From positions 372,001-436,000 of the forward strand of contig NRSV01000001.1 in the NCBI GenBank assembly GCA_002286855.1: a DNA stretch of 64,000 nucleotides. The letters are read 5' to 3'. The notes under the pieces were generated by a model. It saw only the letters and a program-made list of their open reading frames with translations. It had not been told where the DNA came from and ran no database searches. This DNA is from Bipolaris cookei. Taxonomy: Eukaryota; Ascomycota; Dothideomycetes; Pleosporales; Pleosporaceae. The stretch's first letter is position 1, and each line of letters opens with the position of its first letter. Shown here piece after piece: positions 23,897-35,659 of the stretch. The translations under genes and the position numbers were made by a program.

Positions 23897-23918
23897 ACAC
23901 ACACACACACACACACAC
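23897..23918. repeat. (AC)n microsatellite
   Basis: About eleven AC units followed by degenerate tacacat repeats. Confidence 0.95.
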
Positions 23919-24639
23919 ATTACACATACATTACACATACCTCATCTCCTTCCTATCCAACCCTAACCCCACACCCATTATATCCACCCCACATTCACGC
24001 AGCAGCAACGAGAAAAGAAGTACTAGCAGTTCTATATTCTATTAAACAAAATCACTAAGTCCCCATCATGGCACCTTTACATCTCTCTCCCCTAGCTATG
24101 TAGATGCGCAGTAGTATCCGGGTTTACATATGTACATATGTAAGAAAAATTTCTTGTCATTGGTCATATCGAAGAGAAAAAAGGAAAAAAAAGGAAAACA
24201 TAGGTATCAAACAAACCCACAAACACAGTTCTCCCAGAGAATAAATCGATGAAGATATAAATGAGTGCGTAAAAGTCAAAACAACTGTAAAATGTTTGTG
24301 TTTATTTGTTGTTGAAGGGTTTGGTCGTGAAGTGTGAATAAAAAAAGAAAAGTAAACTCAAGATAAAAAGCGGAGCTGGTGGAAAAAAGGGGATCGGAGG
24401 TTGAGGGGGAACCAGACGATGATTTTTCAGAAGAATTTCCATTTCTAAAAGACTGTTCTTTCCCTTTTGTTTATTTTTCTCTTTTTCCTTTCCCTTTCTC
24501 ATCTGTTTTCTCCCTAGGAAAAAAATCGCAGATAAACAAGAACGATAGGTGAATACATTTCGTCAGAGATTTGTGGGAGAAGGAAGATACAAATGGAGAG
24601 GAGAGGAAAAAGATCCAAAAAGGGAATTCGAAATCTTCT

Positions 24640-26196
24640 TTAGTGCTTGCCAATGTTGTTACGGTGAGCGTGCGCATGGCGGCGGCGCAGAGGATCGGTG
24701 ACGTAGACCTCGACCTCCTTGATGGCAACAACGTAGACAATACCGTCCTTGGTGTAGGAGGTGGTGCCGACGATGCCGTCATCCTTCTCATCTGGCTTGT
24801 CTCCGTCCTTGGGAGGCTGGGCGGCGGGGGTGATCTCAGGGTAGCTGTTGTACTCGGCGACGGGGGTGGCCTTCTCTGCGACATTGTAGACGGAGATGCC
24901 GGCGGGGCCCTTTGAGCGGGCAGGGGCGTACGACAGGTTGGGCAGAGAAACGGACGAGAGAGTGGGCTTGACCTCGGGTTTATCCTTGCCATCAGAGGGG
25001 GAAGGGTTGGACTTAGCGTACTCAGGTCCGTACTGGATGGGGTTGTTGCCGCAGAGAGAGTTAGCAGGACCGGCGCAGTTGTCGCTGTCAAGGAACTTGG
25101 GAAGCTCTGGAATCTTGCACTCGTCTTGCTTCTGCTCAGACTGAAGACGACCGGCAAAGACGGGGCAGTCCTCAGTACGGCCAGAAAGGTTGGTGCAAGT
25201 GTCAACGGCAGATTGGAGGGTATCAATGTCCCATCCGTTCATGAAATCGGCGTGGTAACCGCAGCCTAGTTTTGTGTTAGATGTGCTTCAAGGTAAAAAA
25301 AATTAATCAAAAAAAAACATACCAGTAGGGTCACCGTTTGACCAGACGAATTGACCAGCCTTGCCCTTGAACGCGTACGTGTTCCAAATGGTCTCATAGA
25401 AGAGGGTAGGCAGACGAACGGGGAAGCCCTCTGGGCATGAGCCACCGTCAAGCATGCTGGGGTAGGCAACATGGCTCTTGTGGTCAGGAGTATCGAGATC
25501 GACTCCATTCCAGCATGAGGCAAAGAGCATCTCGGCACGGATACCGTCGACACAGTTCTCATCCAGGAAGTCCTTGGAGGGGAAGGTGTGGCGGTAGCGC
25601 GAGCCCTCGGGAGCCTTGGCGTAGTTGAGGCAGTTCATACCAATAGCCTTTTGACCAAGGGAGAACTGAGTCTTGTCCTTGTCAGTCCACTGGGCAACTG
25701 GAAGGTCAGGCGTGGGGCCAGTGAAGTTGCGCTGATGCGGGTCACCAGCAAGCATCATGAAGCCCTTGGGGAAAGCCTTGATGTTGTCGCCCAAGAGGAG
25801 GTAGTAGGCGAGCATACCACCGACCTGGGAAACAATCTCAGTCTTGCCGTTCTCATGGACAAAGTGCAGCGACGGGGTCCAGTAGGCCGACTTGTCATCC
25901 TCAAACTGGGCAGAGGTGCACTCGGACTTGCGGAGGTCCTCGTAGGTAGTCGACGCACCAAAGTCTACGGAATGTTGTTAGCGAGTCATGTCAAAGAGAG
26001 AGAGAGAGTCGGTGTAGAGGTTGGACTCACTGTTTCCACCGTGGATGGTGTGGGCGTGGGAAGAGGCGACTCCCTTGTCGACAATGGGATCAAGACGAGC
26101 AAGAGCAGTGCGGCCGTGGGAAGGCATGCGCCAGAAGGCATCGGCGGAGCCGGCGAGCATGGCCGCCGCAGCGGAGAGAGAGGCGATAGACTTCAT
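24640..26196 (-). CDS. Secreted DUF1996 protein
   Basis: Exons 26031-26196, 25323-25964 and 24640-25265 give 477 residues. Signal peptide 1-20 (MKSIASLSAAAAMLAGSADA) precedes the DUF1996 start FWRMPSHGRTALARLDPIVD and the family motif SHAHTIHGGN. Further family-like blocks are ECTSAQ, GFMMLAGDP, CWNGVDLDTPDHKSHVAYP and CPEGFPVRLPTLFYE. The domain ends near residue 310; the rest is a Pro- and acid-rich tail ending in a basic RRRHAHAHR. DUF1996 proteins are extracellular or wall-associated, but the biochemical role is unknown. The gene stands alone in a 10 kb gene-poor block. Confidence 0.92.
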
Positions 26197-29100
26197 TGTT
26201 TGCTGGCACGAAGTGGCTTTGTAGTCGTGATGGTTTGTCGGAGTGCGGTCCGGTTAGCAAAGTGGATTAGGATATCGTCAACGGCCTGAGGCTTTTTGAT
26301 CCGGCGCGATTATTGGAAAATAAGTATTGCAGACGCAAGAAATGAGTGTAGCGCTGTCGCAAAGACAGCAAGAGGACTGGTAGCGAGTGTTGGGGGAGGG
26401 TGGTCGTCGGGAGGGAGAGAAGCCAAAGGAGTGACGAGCGAAGGAATGGACGCGACTAAGGGCAATAGAAAAAGAGCGAGGGAAATGGAGCCTAAGCAAC
26501 ACAAGCGGTTATGATGCTGGGGGCCGTGCAGTGTAGACGCTTTTAGGGGAGATGAAGGAATGCTTTGAGTTAGCGAGAATGAAACTCGGGCTAGCGGGAT
26601 AGCATGGGAGTCCCTGACAGGACGCAAGCGGGCATGTGGTTGGCCCGTGGCGTAGTGAGCACCGGCGGCTAGCCCTAGGATAGTAAGGTGAAACATGGCA
26701 GTAAGGGGATCTATGTCATGGATTGTGGCGAGGGGGCGCAGGTTGGCAGTCGAGTTCAACCAAACGGCATTGAGCATGGCAGCATCATGAGCGGTCGTGG
26801 GTGGAGCCGCGAATGCTTGGTAGTGGGTGGGCAGAGGGGCGCGAGAGGCGAGGGGGGTCATGGTGATAGGGATGGGGGAGGTTGGTTCCATGGTGAAGCA
26901 GGGCTTTCACCCTCGCCGCCTTGGTGCCTCTGGCTTCTGCTTCACCATGCAGCAAGCGGCCTGCTGAACCAACGAGGCCCACCCAGTCATTTGCCAAAGG
27001 CCGCTGGGGTCGACGGTTGCGACTAGCAAGAGTTATGACGGCGCAACCCATCCGGAGGCAGCGTGGCGTAATGTGTACATACAGCCGGACCGGCGGTGTT
27101 TTTGTCGCAGTGGATTGGCCTGCCGCGGTCGGGACCTAACATGGTGGCCCAGCAGGCCGTGCGCGCCGGTGCCAGCTATCGCAATCTCCTCTCCTCTCCC
27201 CTGCGCGGCCATCACAATGGCTCTGCGGCTACGGCCAACGGCAGCCATGTCATGCTGCCTCCAGCTCTCCGCCATGATTGCTCGACCTGGCTGCCCTGGG
27301 GCAAATTGGGGCGTCGCAGGGGCGCTGCCTGTCGCACCTATGGTGTAGGTGCGGGTGCCGGGCTGGGGTGGGTGGTCCATGTGTGTACGGATATGAGTAG
27401 TGGAATGTGTGTACAGACAATGTGTATGAGTTTGTACACATGTAGTAGTGTGTAGGTACAAGGTGTCAGCGCGCTGCCGTCGTGTCGGTGAGCAAGGAGT
27501 TCAGTTGGCACGGGAAAGCGGGGCAGGAGATTACGCCAGTCGAGCCCAAGAAGACCTTACTGGCGCGGCAATACTGCGGTCAAGGGCCGACTTGCTCGCC
27601 CTCCCTCTTGCGGCTACTCTGCCTTGTCGTCGTCTTCGGCGTCGTCATACGTGTGGACGACTGCTGTGGACACGGCCATGTCGGCACGCTCCAGGGCGCC
27701 ATTGCTGCTAGTGGACTGCACGGCCTCTGCGTCTCCTTGCGCAAGGCCAAATCTTACTTTTGCTTGCTTGCGCACAGGGTTCGATACAGGTGGGCTCGAG
27801 TATGTTTGTACATGTGCTTACTTGGCTGTGTACTTGGAGATGGACGGAATACATAGGTGGATATCCATGGCTACAGCATTGCCCCTCGCCATGCCGATGC
27901 CATGTCGGTGACAGGCAGCCTATGGGCCGGCCAAGCGCTGTTCCTGCAGTAGCGCAGCCATCGAGCTCGGCTGGCTAAACCACGTCGTGCTGCGTGATTT
28001 GCCGGTGCTATTCTCGCCGCTTATGCAAACTGGATCCTCTCTTGTCAGCACCCGCCCTGGCTATACGAACCCCCGCAGCCAACCAAGACACGACAAACCT
28101 ACAACGAGATTACAACACGACCTGTTGCGCTGCTACTCTCCCATTACACTTCGGCTCTGCCCTACCCTCGGCCTCACCGCCCCGGCCTCACCACCAACAC
28201 AGAGTCATCACGGCAAAGGCAACAGTCATCCCGTGGTCCAAACAGAAGCCCACAACCCGCCTCTTCCTCGCGCATGCCACCAAAAGCTGATGAAGAGAGC
28301 GAGATGGCGAGGGAAAATAATTCCGCTTTGTCGGCCCCTTTGTGCTCTGCCTCCACTCCCCTTCGCCCACCACCTGCCAAAAACAACCATCATTTCCATC
28401 CAAACCTGCCATTCCTGCTATTCCTGCCAACCGTCTCACGTGGCACTCGTCTGACCAGCCCGCCTCTCCTCCCTTGTCTACTAGATCCACCCCCGACTCC
28501 CCTTTACCCGTGCCCCATGCCCTTCTACATACCTACTTGCTCCTCCATACGCCGCCCCGCACCACGCTCTCTCTCTCTCTCTCTCACTCACACACACACA
28601 ACCTAGTAATACTCACACTTGCACATTCGAATCCAACCCAACACCACGTGCTCATCCGGAGCTAGTCACCTAGACCACCCCCTTCCTCGCCTCACCAAAC
28701 ACCCTTTCCAACCCCCTCGAATTTCATTTCTGTCCTTTGCCTTGGCCCCTTCCCGCCTTGCTCTCTCGGCCGGCCCACGACCCAATGAAAACAACATTCT
28801 GCAACGCTCAACGTTTGCATTATCCACGGCTAAAGAAGAGCAAGAAAAAAAATGATAGTCTTGGGTCCATCATGCCCCTCCCCCCTCCCCCCCCTCACAC
28901 CCGTCCCACGCTCATGGGCGACACCCTCACACGTGCGCGCATGCGGCACGGGAAGAAGGGGTGGAGAGGAGATGCAAGTATCATCTTCTGCGCATCATCT
29001 CCCTGTCCTGGCTTCCTTTTTCATCCTCACTCTCTTTTGTGCACAATAGAAAAGAACAAGTCCCGAGACACGAGCTAGTCTATCGCTGCTAAGCCCGACG

Positions 29101-30133
29101 CCACGCGGGATGTGTTGGTGATCTACGTAGATAGGGTTTGGTACCTGTCTTGGCTTTTTGGCGTCCGAGGAGTTCGTGCCAGGTGAGTAATCGTGTTCTG
29201 CGAGTGAACCATTACACATATTGATTGACTCACCTGGCCTCTGCTGGTTCATATCTTGGCATCCATCTCGTGGGCACACCGGATCCTTGCGTTGAGCGAC
29301 CACGACCTTGCAATGCGCACCTATGCAACCGTCCCACGCACCATCGTGTCTCCCCAACGATATTCTCCTAAAAAAGAAGCAAAAAAGCGGACCTTGCTTG
29401 TCCGGCTGCAATAGCGTCAATCGATAAAAAAAACCCGCACACACACATGCCTTGATACATTAACAGACTTTAGCCCGGGGGTCCATGCCTGCCTGTATTG
29501 ATTCTTTTTTTGGGTGCGGGCTACAAGGCTTATGCGCGCGTAACTTCCCCCCACCCCCCAACATGCACATCAAACAAAATCCCATGACCAAAATAACCAA
29601 CAATCTGATACATTTTTCAACCAAGTGACACCTTGAAACCCATATTGCCGTTAGAGGTCCCCGACGGCATACCTTCCCACGTTCTCATCGAAACCCACGG
29701 CGGCTCTTGCTCTTTCCAGACCTCAACACTACGTACGTGCGTATCCACCACCGCCATGTGCCGCATGTTGCCCTGAACACGCTTGCGCCGCCCGCCCATC
29801 CGTCAACTCGCTACACATAGCCTCTGCATGCGCAGCTTGCTCACACAAGCTTACTCGCGTGACCATTGTCGTGAATGCTTTGCGCTCGCTCAAGTACTTG
29901 CTGCAGCCTGTCGTGCGGACGGACAAGCGTGTACGAGGCGATGTCGTTCTAGACTTTCCATTCTAACAAGCGGTGCTGGGTGTGTAGCGAGAGAGTGCAG
30001 ACAGGTGAGAGCAAGGCAGAGAAGATGATGCTGCTGAGGACGCAGTTATTGTAGTAAAAGTTTAGTTTGATTTTATGAGGCAGACACTGGAAAGTAGGTT
30101 GTAGTTTATATCAACATATATCAACATGACAAT
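26197..30133. other. Gene-poor region upstream of the DUF1996 gene
   Basis: Nearly 4 kb without a supported gene. 26197-27500 is GC-rich with overlapping open frames on both strands that lack recognisable domains. 28100-29050 is CT/CA-rich and reads as low-complexity in all frames, with a CT/CA run at 28567-28601. It ends at the TA target site of the next transposon. Confidence 0.55.
28567..28601. repeat. Compound (CT)n(CA)n microsatellite
   Basis: CT dinucleotides followed directly by CA dinucleotides. Confidence 0.93.
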
Positions 30134-30135
30134 TA

Positions 30136-30192
30136 ACGTAAAGCACCACCGAGCCGGACACACCACCGAGCCGGACACTTTTTCTTGGCATC
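30136..30192 (+). repeat. Left terminal inverted repeat with internal direct repeat
   Basis: 57 bases identical in reverse complement to 31982-32038; two direct copies of accaccgagccggacac lie inside. Confidence 0.95.
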
Positions 30193-30215
30193 GCGAACAT
30201 CACTTGCAAAGTAAC

Positions 30216-31955
30216 ATGTCCCAACTACGTAAAGATACATTAACTCAGAGAGAAGGCAGAATTACTCTTGCTATTCAGGCCTATCGTACGGGCCAGTTTA
30301 AGAGCATTCGACGCGCTGCTGCTGTCTACAACGTTCCTTTTCAGCGGCTTTCTGATCGGCTTAACAAAATCACTTTTCGACCCCAGATATCTCCAAACTG
30401 CCGCAAACTAACTGTCAAAGTGTAGGGTGCTGCTTGTTCTACTATCGACTCAGAGGTAGAGGTCTCTGCCTTCTACTTGTCCGTAGTAGACTCAGAGCCA
30501 GCTTGATNNNNNNNNNNNNNNNNNNNNNNNNNNNNNNNNNNNNNNNNNNNNNNNNNNNNNNNNNNNNNNNNNNNNNNNNNNNNNNNNNNNNNNNNNNNNN
30601 NNNNNNNNNNNNNNNNNNNNNNNNNNNNNNNNNNNNNNNNNNNNNNNNNNNNNNNNNNNNNNNNNNNNNNNNNNNNNNNNNNNNNNNNNNNNNNNNNNNN
30701 NNNNNNNNNNNNNNNNNNNNNNNNNNNNNNNNNNNNNNNNNNNNNNNNNNNNNNNNNNNNNNNNNNNNNNNNNNNNNNNNNNNNNNNNNNNNNNNNNNNN
30801 NNNNNNNNNNNNNNNNNNNNNNNNNNNNNNNNNNNNNNNNNNNNNNNNNNNNNNNNNNNNNNNNNNNNNNNNNNNNNNNNNNNNNNNNNNNNNNNNNNNN
30901 NNNNNNNNNNNNNNNNNNNNNNNNNNNNNNNNNNNNNNNNNNNNNNNNNNNNNNNNNNNNNNNNNNNNNNNNNNNNNNNNNNNNNNNNNNNNNNNNNNNN
31001 NNNNNNNNNNNNNNNNNNNNNNNNNNNNNNNNNNNNNNNNNNNNNNNNNNNNNNNNNNNNNNNNNNNNNNNNNNNNNNNNNNNNNNNNNNNNNNNNNNNN
31101 NNNNNNNNNNNNNNNNNNNNNNNNNNNNNNNNNNNNNNNNNNNNNNNNNNNNNNNNNNNNNNNNNNNNNNNNNNNNNNNNNNNNNNNNNNNNNNNNNNNN
31201 NNNNNNNNNNNNNNNNNNNNNNNNNNNNNNNNNNNNNNNNNNNNNNNNNNNNNNNNNNNNNNNNNNNNNNNNNNNNNNNNNNNNNNNNNNNNNNNNNNNN
31301 NNNNNNNNNNNNNNNNNNNNNNNNNNNNNNNNNNNNNNNNNNNNNNNNNNNNNNNNNNNNNNNNNNNNNNNNNNNNNNNNNNNNNNNNNNNNNNNNNNNN
31401 NNNNNNNNNNNNNNNNNNNNNNNNNNNNNNNNNNNNNGCCTTTGTACCCCACCACAAGAAGCTCAGCTAGAAACACCCTGGGAGTCTAAAACCCCTAGCA
31501 ATTCGTACGAATTTGGATCACAGTCGAAGCTTGTGAGAGATCCTTTCGTACGATCACCAACTGCTGCACAAGAAGGCTTCTCAAAGCTTATTAAAGGAGC
31601 TGAGGAGATGCTACATGAGAATGTGCTTATGAAGGCCCGCATACGAGAGCTTGAAGAGCAATTAGCTGAGGTAACAAAGCGCCGAGGGCGTAAAAGAAAG
31701 CGAATTCAGACAGGCGGGACACTAGACTTTGGTGCAGGAGCATCGCAGGCAGCTGAAAATGCTGCTACTGGTCGTACGGCATCAAAGAAGGCGCGTGGTG
31801 GGGGTAGTCAAGAAAAGGCTCTACCAGGTCAACGGCACTGTGGAACCTGTGGGAGAGTGGGCCATAACGCCCGTACGTGCCAAAAAGATGTAGAAGAAGA
31901 TTCTCTATCAGATACAAGTGAGTTGTATAACGCATCTATAGCTAGTGTAGAGTAA
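30216..31955 (+). pseudogene. pogo-type transposase, gapped, probably broken
   Basis: The start (MSQLRKDTLTQREGRI) and a psq-like helix-turn-helix (SIRRAAAVYNVPFQRLSDR) read to a TAG at 30423-30425. A different frame then runs into the gap, so there is at least one stop or frameshift before the DDE domain, which lies in the unsequenced part. After the gap the frame 31438-31955 encodes the tail: a charged coiled coil (RIRELEEQLAEVTKRRG), a basic stretch and a CCHC zinc knuckle, CGTCGRVGHNARTC. Zinc-knuckle tails occur in some fungal pogo transposases. Whether this copy is functional cannot be told. Confidence 0.75.
30508..31437. other. Assembly gap (N run)
   Basis: 930 consecutive N. Long open frames that cross it are artefacts of the unknown bases. 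Confidence 1.
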
Positions 31956-31981
31956 TTCGAGTTTTCGTACATGAAGTTCGT

Positions 31982-32038
31982 GATGCCAAGAAAAAGTGTC
32001 CGGCTCGGTGGTGTGTCCGGCTCGGTGGTGCTTTACGT
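31982..32038 (-). repeat. Right terminal inverted repeat with internal direct repeat
   Basis: Reverse complement of 30136-30192 without mismatch. Confidence 0.95.
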
Positions 32039-32511
32039 TACCCTATTACTAGCATATATATATACATATGACAAAAAGGTGCTTCGAGCAAAAAATAATC
32101 CTGACACGCCCAAGTTTAAATGTACAGGATACAGAGTCTATATTACCATATATGTTCTTGCGCGTGTCGGAGACAAGACGTGTCCACTAACAGCTAATAA
32201 TGTATGTAGGGAAACCCTTGCCTCCAACTGAGTCGTTCGGCATGGAGTGGCAAGCATGCATGTTGCGAGGTTAAGTCATGCAACTAACTCCGCATGTGCT
32301 TTCTAACAACTAGCCAATCGTCTTCTTTGTAACAACTGATATCGTATAGTACCGGCAGATGGCTTCACTGTTCATAGTACTATGAACCTAGACTCGGACA
32401 ACAATCCCCTGATAATTCGCAAACACCACGCTATGCTTCATCATAAAATATACAGTCGTTAACTCGTCCTCCAAACTACACAGACTCTTTGCACCCGATC
32501 GTCCATCAGAG

Positions 32512-33645
32512 CTAGTACTTCTTCGCCTCCATGCCCTCTGGCGGCTCGGGTACCACTTTCCTATTACCAACATTACTCCAGTCGGTACTCAGCACTGTGC
32601 CACCGCTCTCAGAGTAACTCTTCATCATAGCCCGCTGTTGCTCGGGAGTAGCACCGCTGTACAGCTGCTTAAAAAAGTGCGATGTCTCGTCCCCTTCAAT
32701 TTCGTCGTTGTCATCGAGATCATTAACTACCACCTTGTCCCAGTTCTTAGCGCCTGATTTAGACGACGTAGGATATGCAGGGGCGGTTTCCTTTACAGGA
32801 GCGACAGAAGAAGATGCTTGTGACGTTACGGTGGCCGCTTCGCCCTGGGCACGCTCGAGGCTGTGCCATTTCACACCTGGTGTTGCCTTTCGTAGCGTCA
32901 CCTCGATCTTGGTAGGTGTTATTCGGTATTTGGACTGCGAGGGATCGATGGATGCAAAGAGAGGGTCGGCGTTGTAGCTGTATTCGGACGACGAGTCGGC
33001 AATGGGGAAAGAGATGGAGATAGTGTCTTGTTCAATCTCTACAGCAGCTTTGTCCTTGGGCACACCCTTGGCCATGATGTTCAGAGTAACGCTATCATGA
33101 GACTGGTACCAATCGGTTTTGATCTTCTCTTTGGGCGTCGGCGCAGGAGGCTTCGGTGCCTGGATTGTTGCCGAGTCTGCGGTTTTAGCTGGGGCGGTGG
33201 ATGTGGTTGCACTGGGTATTTCCACGTCTGGGTCCTCCTTTATACTGACTGTCCTCTGCTCATCATTCTCTGGTACATCTTTCAACTTGGATGCGATCTT
33301 GGCTTCCCAAATTGGCAACATCTTGTCCTTTTCGTCAAGGCCTTTTACTATGCGCAGGAGGAAGTCAGCATCCGCATATTTGCCAAGGTGGAAGAGTGCG
33401 ACGGCGCGTCGAAACTGGGCGTCCTTGATGAGCTCGCGTGAGCCGCGCTTTTTGGCAAGGACAACTGCAACGTCGGCATCACGAAGGGCTTCCAGGAACT
33501 TGGAGGTACGCTGGTAGGCTGTCGAGCGGCCGATATAATATTTGACGGCGGTCGGATTGACACCAAGGGCCTTGGTGTAATGCTCAATGGCTTCATCGGG
33601 TTTGCTTGCGCTGAGAGCAGCGTCACCTTTTCGGGCGTCGTCCAT
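32512..33645 (-). CDS. SGT1: SGT1, HSP90 co-chaperone
   Basis: Single-exon 377-residue protein with the full three-part Sgt1 layout. TPR repeats fill residues 1-105 (GDAALSASKPDEAIEHYTKAL). A CS domain spans about 155-250 (DWYQSHDSVTLNIMAKGVPK and KIEVTLRKATPGVKWHSLE). The SGS domain is at the C-terminus (NWDKVVVND...FFKQLYSGATPEQQRAMMKSY...VLSTDWSNVG). Sgt1 links HSP90 to SCF ubiquitin ligases, kinetochore assembly and adenylyl cyclase. It acts in the cytosol and nucleus. Length and domain order match the family, and the ATG at 33645 starts directly with the TPR. Confidence 0.96.
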   Translation of the reverse strand: MDDARKGDAALSASKPDEAIEHYTKALGVNPTAVKYYIGRSTAYQRTSKFLEALRDADVAVVLAKKRGSRELIKDAQFRRAVALFHLGKYADADFLLRIVKGLDEKDKMLPIWEAKIASKLKDVPENDEQRTVSIKEDPDVEIPSATTSTAPAKTADSATIQAPKPPAPTPKEKIKTDWYQSHDSVTLNIMAKGVPKDKAAVEIEQDTISISFPIADSSSEYSYNADPLFASIDPSQSKYRITPTKIEVTLRKATPGVKWHSLERAQGEAATVTSQASSSVAPVKETAPAYPTSSKSGAKNWDKVVVNDLDDNDEIEGDETSHFFKQLYSGATPEQQRAMMKSYSESGGTVLSTDWSNVGNRKVVPEPPEGMEAKKY

Positions 33646-34265
33646 TGCGGCAGAATCGCAAGTAGTGGAGAAGAAGAAGAACAGCCAGAATGGTGCGCAA
33701 ACCCCGTCAAACGTATTTTCTCAGTGTGGTGATAGAGATGCGCCAATATCGATGGCCAGGTGGTGTAGAAAGCGCCATGACGAGCGTAGAAGCTTCTATG
33801 GCTGCCTTCCCGGAACAAGGGTCCCAACATCCCGACGCCGCACTAGTAATAACCACCCAACCCTGCCACAAAAGGCGGGGTTTGGTGGCAGGGCAACAAT
33901 ACATCATCAGCGCCGGATTTGGAAAATAGCTTACTCGTATCAACCCAACTGCATGGACTATGCGCACCTAAGTGGAGTAGTCGCTGCATTGCATATTACA
34001 TCAGTAGTACAAACAAATACACGGGAAATATACTCTTCACACTGCATATTCAAAACCAAATCAGGTCGTGTGATGTATTGCTACACAAGGTAAAAAAAGG
34101 CCGGGCGCCTGCAATGACTGACAGGTATATGCAATGCCGAGCTAAGGGCTACCAAGAAACTCCAGAGACAAATAGGAAAGCCACTACACTTGTACAGATC
34201 TATCCGTGCGCATCCTCGCACCTTCAACTGCCCCATGCTACTTACACCCCGACTCGTCATTCTAT
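33646..34265. other. Intergenic
   Basis: Between the SGT1 start and the GH72 stop; holds the SGT1 promoter and the GH72 3' flank. No gene seen. Confidence 0.6.
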
Positions 34266-35659
34266 CTAAAACAGAAGCACAGCGCCAAAGATAGTGCTCG
34301 CAGCAACCATGCCAATGATGCGGAGGGGCACCTCGAGGCCAGTAGCAGCACCCTGGCTGCTACCGGCAGAGCCAGAAGCACCAGGTGTAGGAGCGCGCGT
34401 GGGCTCGCCAGATCCAGGCTGGGCCTCGGACTCGCTGGGCTCACCGGCAAAGTGCGAGCCATCACCAGCAAGACCGGGACCCGAGCCAGCACCCTTGTCC
34501 ATAAACATAGCAGCCTTCTTGGGGATCGATGGGAGGTTGGTACCTTCGACTTGCCAGTTATCAGACTCGGTAGGACACTGGGAAGCACTGCCGTTCTCCC
34601 TGAAACCGCCGTCGTCAGTAGGGTTGGGGGTGGCCTTGAGGGCCTTGGCAAGACGGTCGAAATCAGCGTTGGGCTCGATTTTACCGTCAGATCCAACCTC
34701 GACGAGACCGTAGCCGTTGGGCTCGACAGTGTACTCGTAAGCGAGACCACCAGAGTAGACACCAGTCATGTTCTTGGAGTATAGAGCAGCAATCTCACCC
34801 CACTGGCGGGTGTTGGTGATACAACCAAACTCGGACAGGAAGATGGGCTTGCTGTAGTTGCCGTACGTCTTGACCTTCTTGTCCCAGCCGGACTGGGTGA
34901 AGGACGAAGGGTCGCACCACGAGTAGTCGTTGAAGGCAAAGAAGTCGGAGCGCTCGTCGTCGGTACCGCAGTTGAAGTACAAAGCCTGCTGCTCAATGTT
35001 CTCGGAGACATCGGCGGCAGAGTATCCAACAGGGATGAGACGTTCGTGGCGGTTGGAGATGTACTGCTTCATGTCACGGGTGACGGCCTTGATGTAGGGA
35101 GCAGCGTTGGAGTTATTCTTTGCGTTGATGACCTCGTTTCCGGAGAAGAAGAGCATCAGGTTGTTGTACTCGGCGAAAGCATCAACTGTGGCAAAGACAG
35201 ACTGGAGGTACACATCGTTGTACGAGGTGTGGAGGGTGTCGGCGTTCTCACGGTTGAGCGAGTACTTGGGGGTGTTGGCGTCGAGAGCCAGGTAGATGCC
35301 GGCATCGTCAAGCATCTTCATACCCTCGTCGTGGTTCTTGGAGTTGTCGATTGTGTAGATACGGACAGTGTTGATGCCGAGCTTCTTGAAGTTTTCGACA
35401 TCCCGCTTGAGCGACGTGAGGTCGAGCAGAGGGTCCTGCGCGTCGGCGGCACCACCTATGTACATGTTAGCATCATTGTAAACGCCATGATCTGGCGCAA
35501 CAACATACCGGGCTGGTAGGCGACACCACGGACGTAGAAGCGCTTGTCACCGGCGAAGAAGGCATTGCCCTTAACGGTAATTGGGGTCAAGTTGCCTTTT
35601 GCTGCGAGTGCAGGAGCGACGGCGGCTCCCAGGAGGGAGATGATAAGGCAGGCCTTCAT
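34266..35659 (-). CDS. GPI-anchored 1,3-beta-glucanosyltransferase (GH72)
   Basis: Gel/Gas-family enzyme that cuts and re-joins beta-1,3-glucan chains in the cell wall. Exons 35509-35659 and 34266-35455 give 446 residues. Signal peptide 1-19 (MKACLIISLLGAAVAPALA) is followed by the GH72 domain: FYVRGVAYQPG, VRIYTID, acid/base Glu in FFSGNEVIN, nucleophile Glu in PIFLSEFGC, and Tyr-rich GLAYEYTVEPNGYG. No CBM43/X8 Cys box follows, so it belongs to the short GH72- subgroup. A Ser/Pro/Gly-rich linker and a hydrophobic C-terminus (IIGMVAASTIFGAVLLF) give the GPI signal. The 53-base intron has a ctaac branch. Confidence 0.95.

Larger units (their letters stand above)
19597..24639. other. Gene-poor, pyrimidine-rich region
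   Basis: Five kilobases without any frame that looks like a protein: candidates are rich in Pro, Ser, His and Thr because of C- and T-rich strands, and none has a domain. Contains a CT run at 23257-23290, a CA run at 23897-23918 and long CA/CT-rich tracts at 23100-23420 and 23740-24060. May hold a long non-coding RNA or long leaders; nothing in the sequence proves either. Confidence 0.6.
30136..32038 (+). mobile_element. pogo-type DNA transposon with repeated inverted-repeat ends; contains assembly gap
   Basis: Perfect 57-base terminal inverted repeats (30136-30192 and 31982-32038) flanked by TA on both sides (30134-30135 and 32039-32040). Each terminal repeat itself contains two direct copies of the motif accgagccggacac, a likely double transposase-binding site. 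The transposase reads on the plus strand, with a helix-turn-helix start before and a C-terminal tail after a 930-base run of N (30508-31437). Real element length is unknown because the gap size may be arbitrary. Identical ends suggest recent activity. Confidence 0.93.

Noticed and set aside
24471..25226. 251-residue minus-strand frame rich in Ser/Pro/Arg
   Set aside because: Alternative frame of the DUF1996 third exon, which has the correct protein in another frame.
27033..27461. 142-residue minus-strand frame in GC-rich intergenic DNA
   Set aside because: No domain, several overlapping frames of equal quality on both strands.
27770..27800. tRNA T-loop-like ggttcgat sequence
   Set aside because: No matching stems, anticodon arm or A box at the right distance.
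30434..31489. Long open frames through the N run
   Set aside because: Unknown bases cannot give stops, so the length is an artefact.
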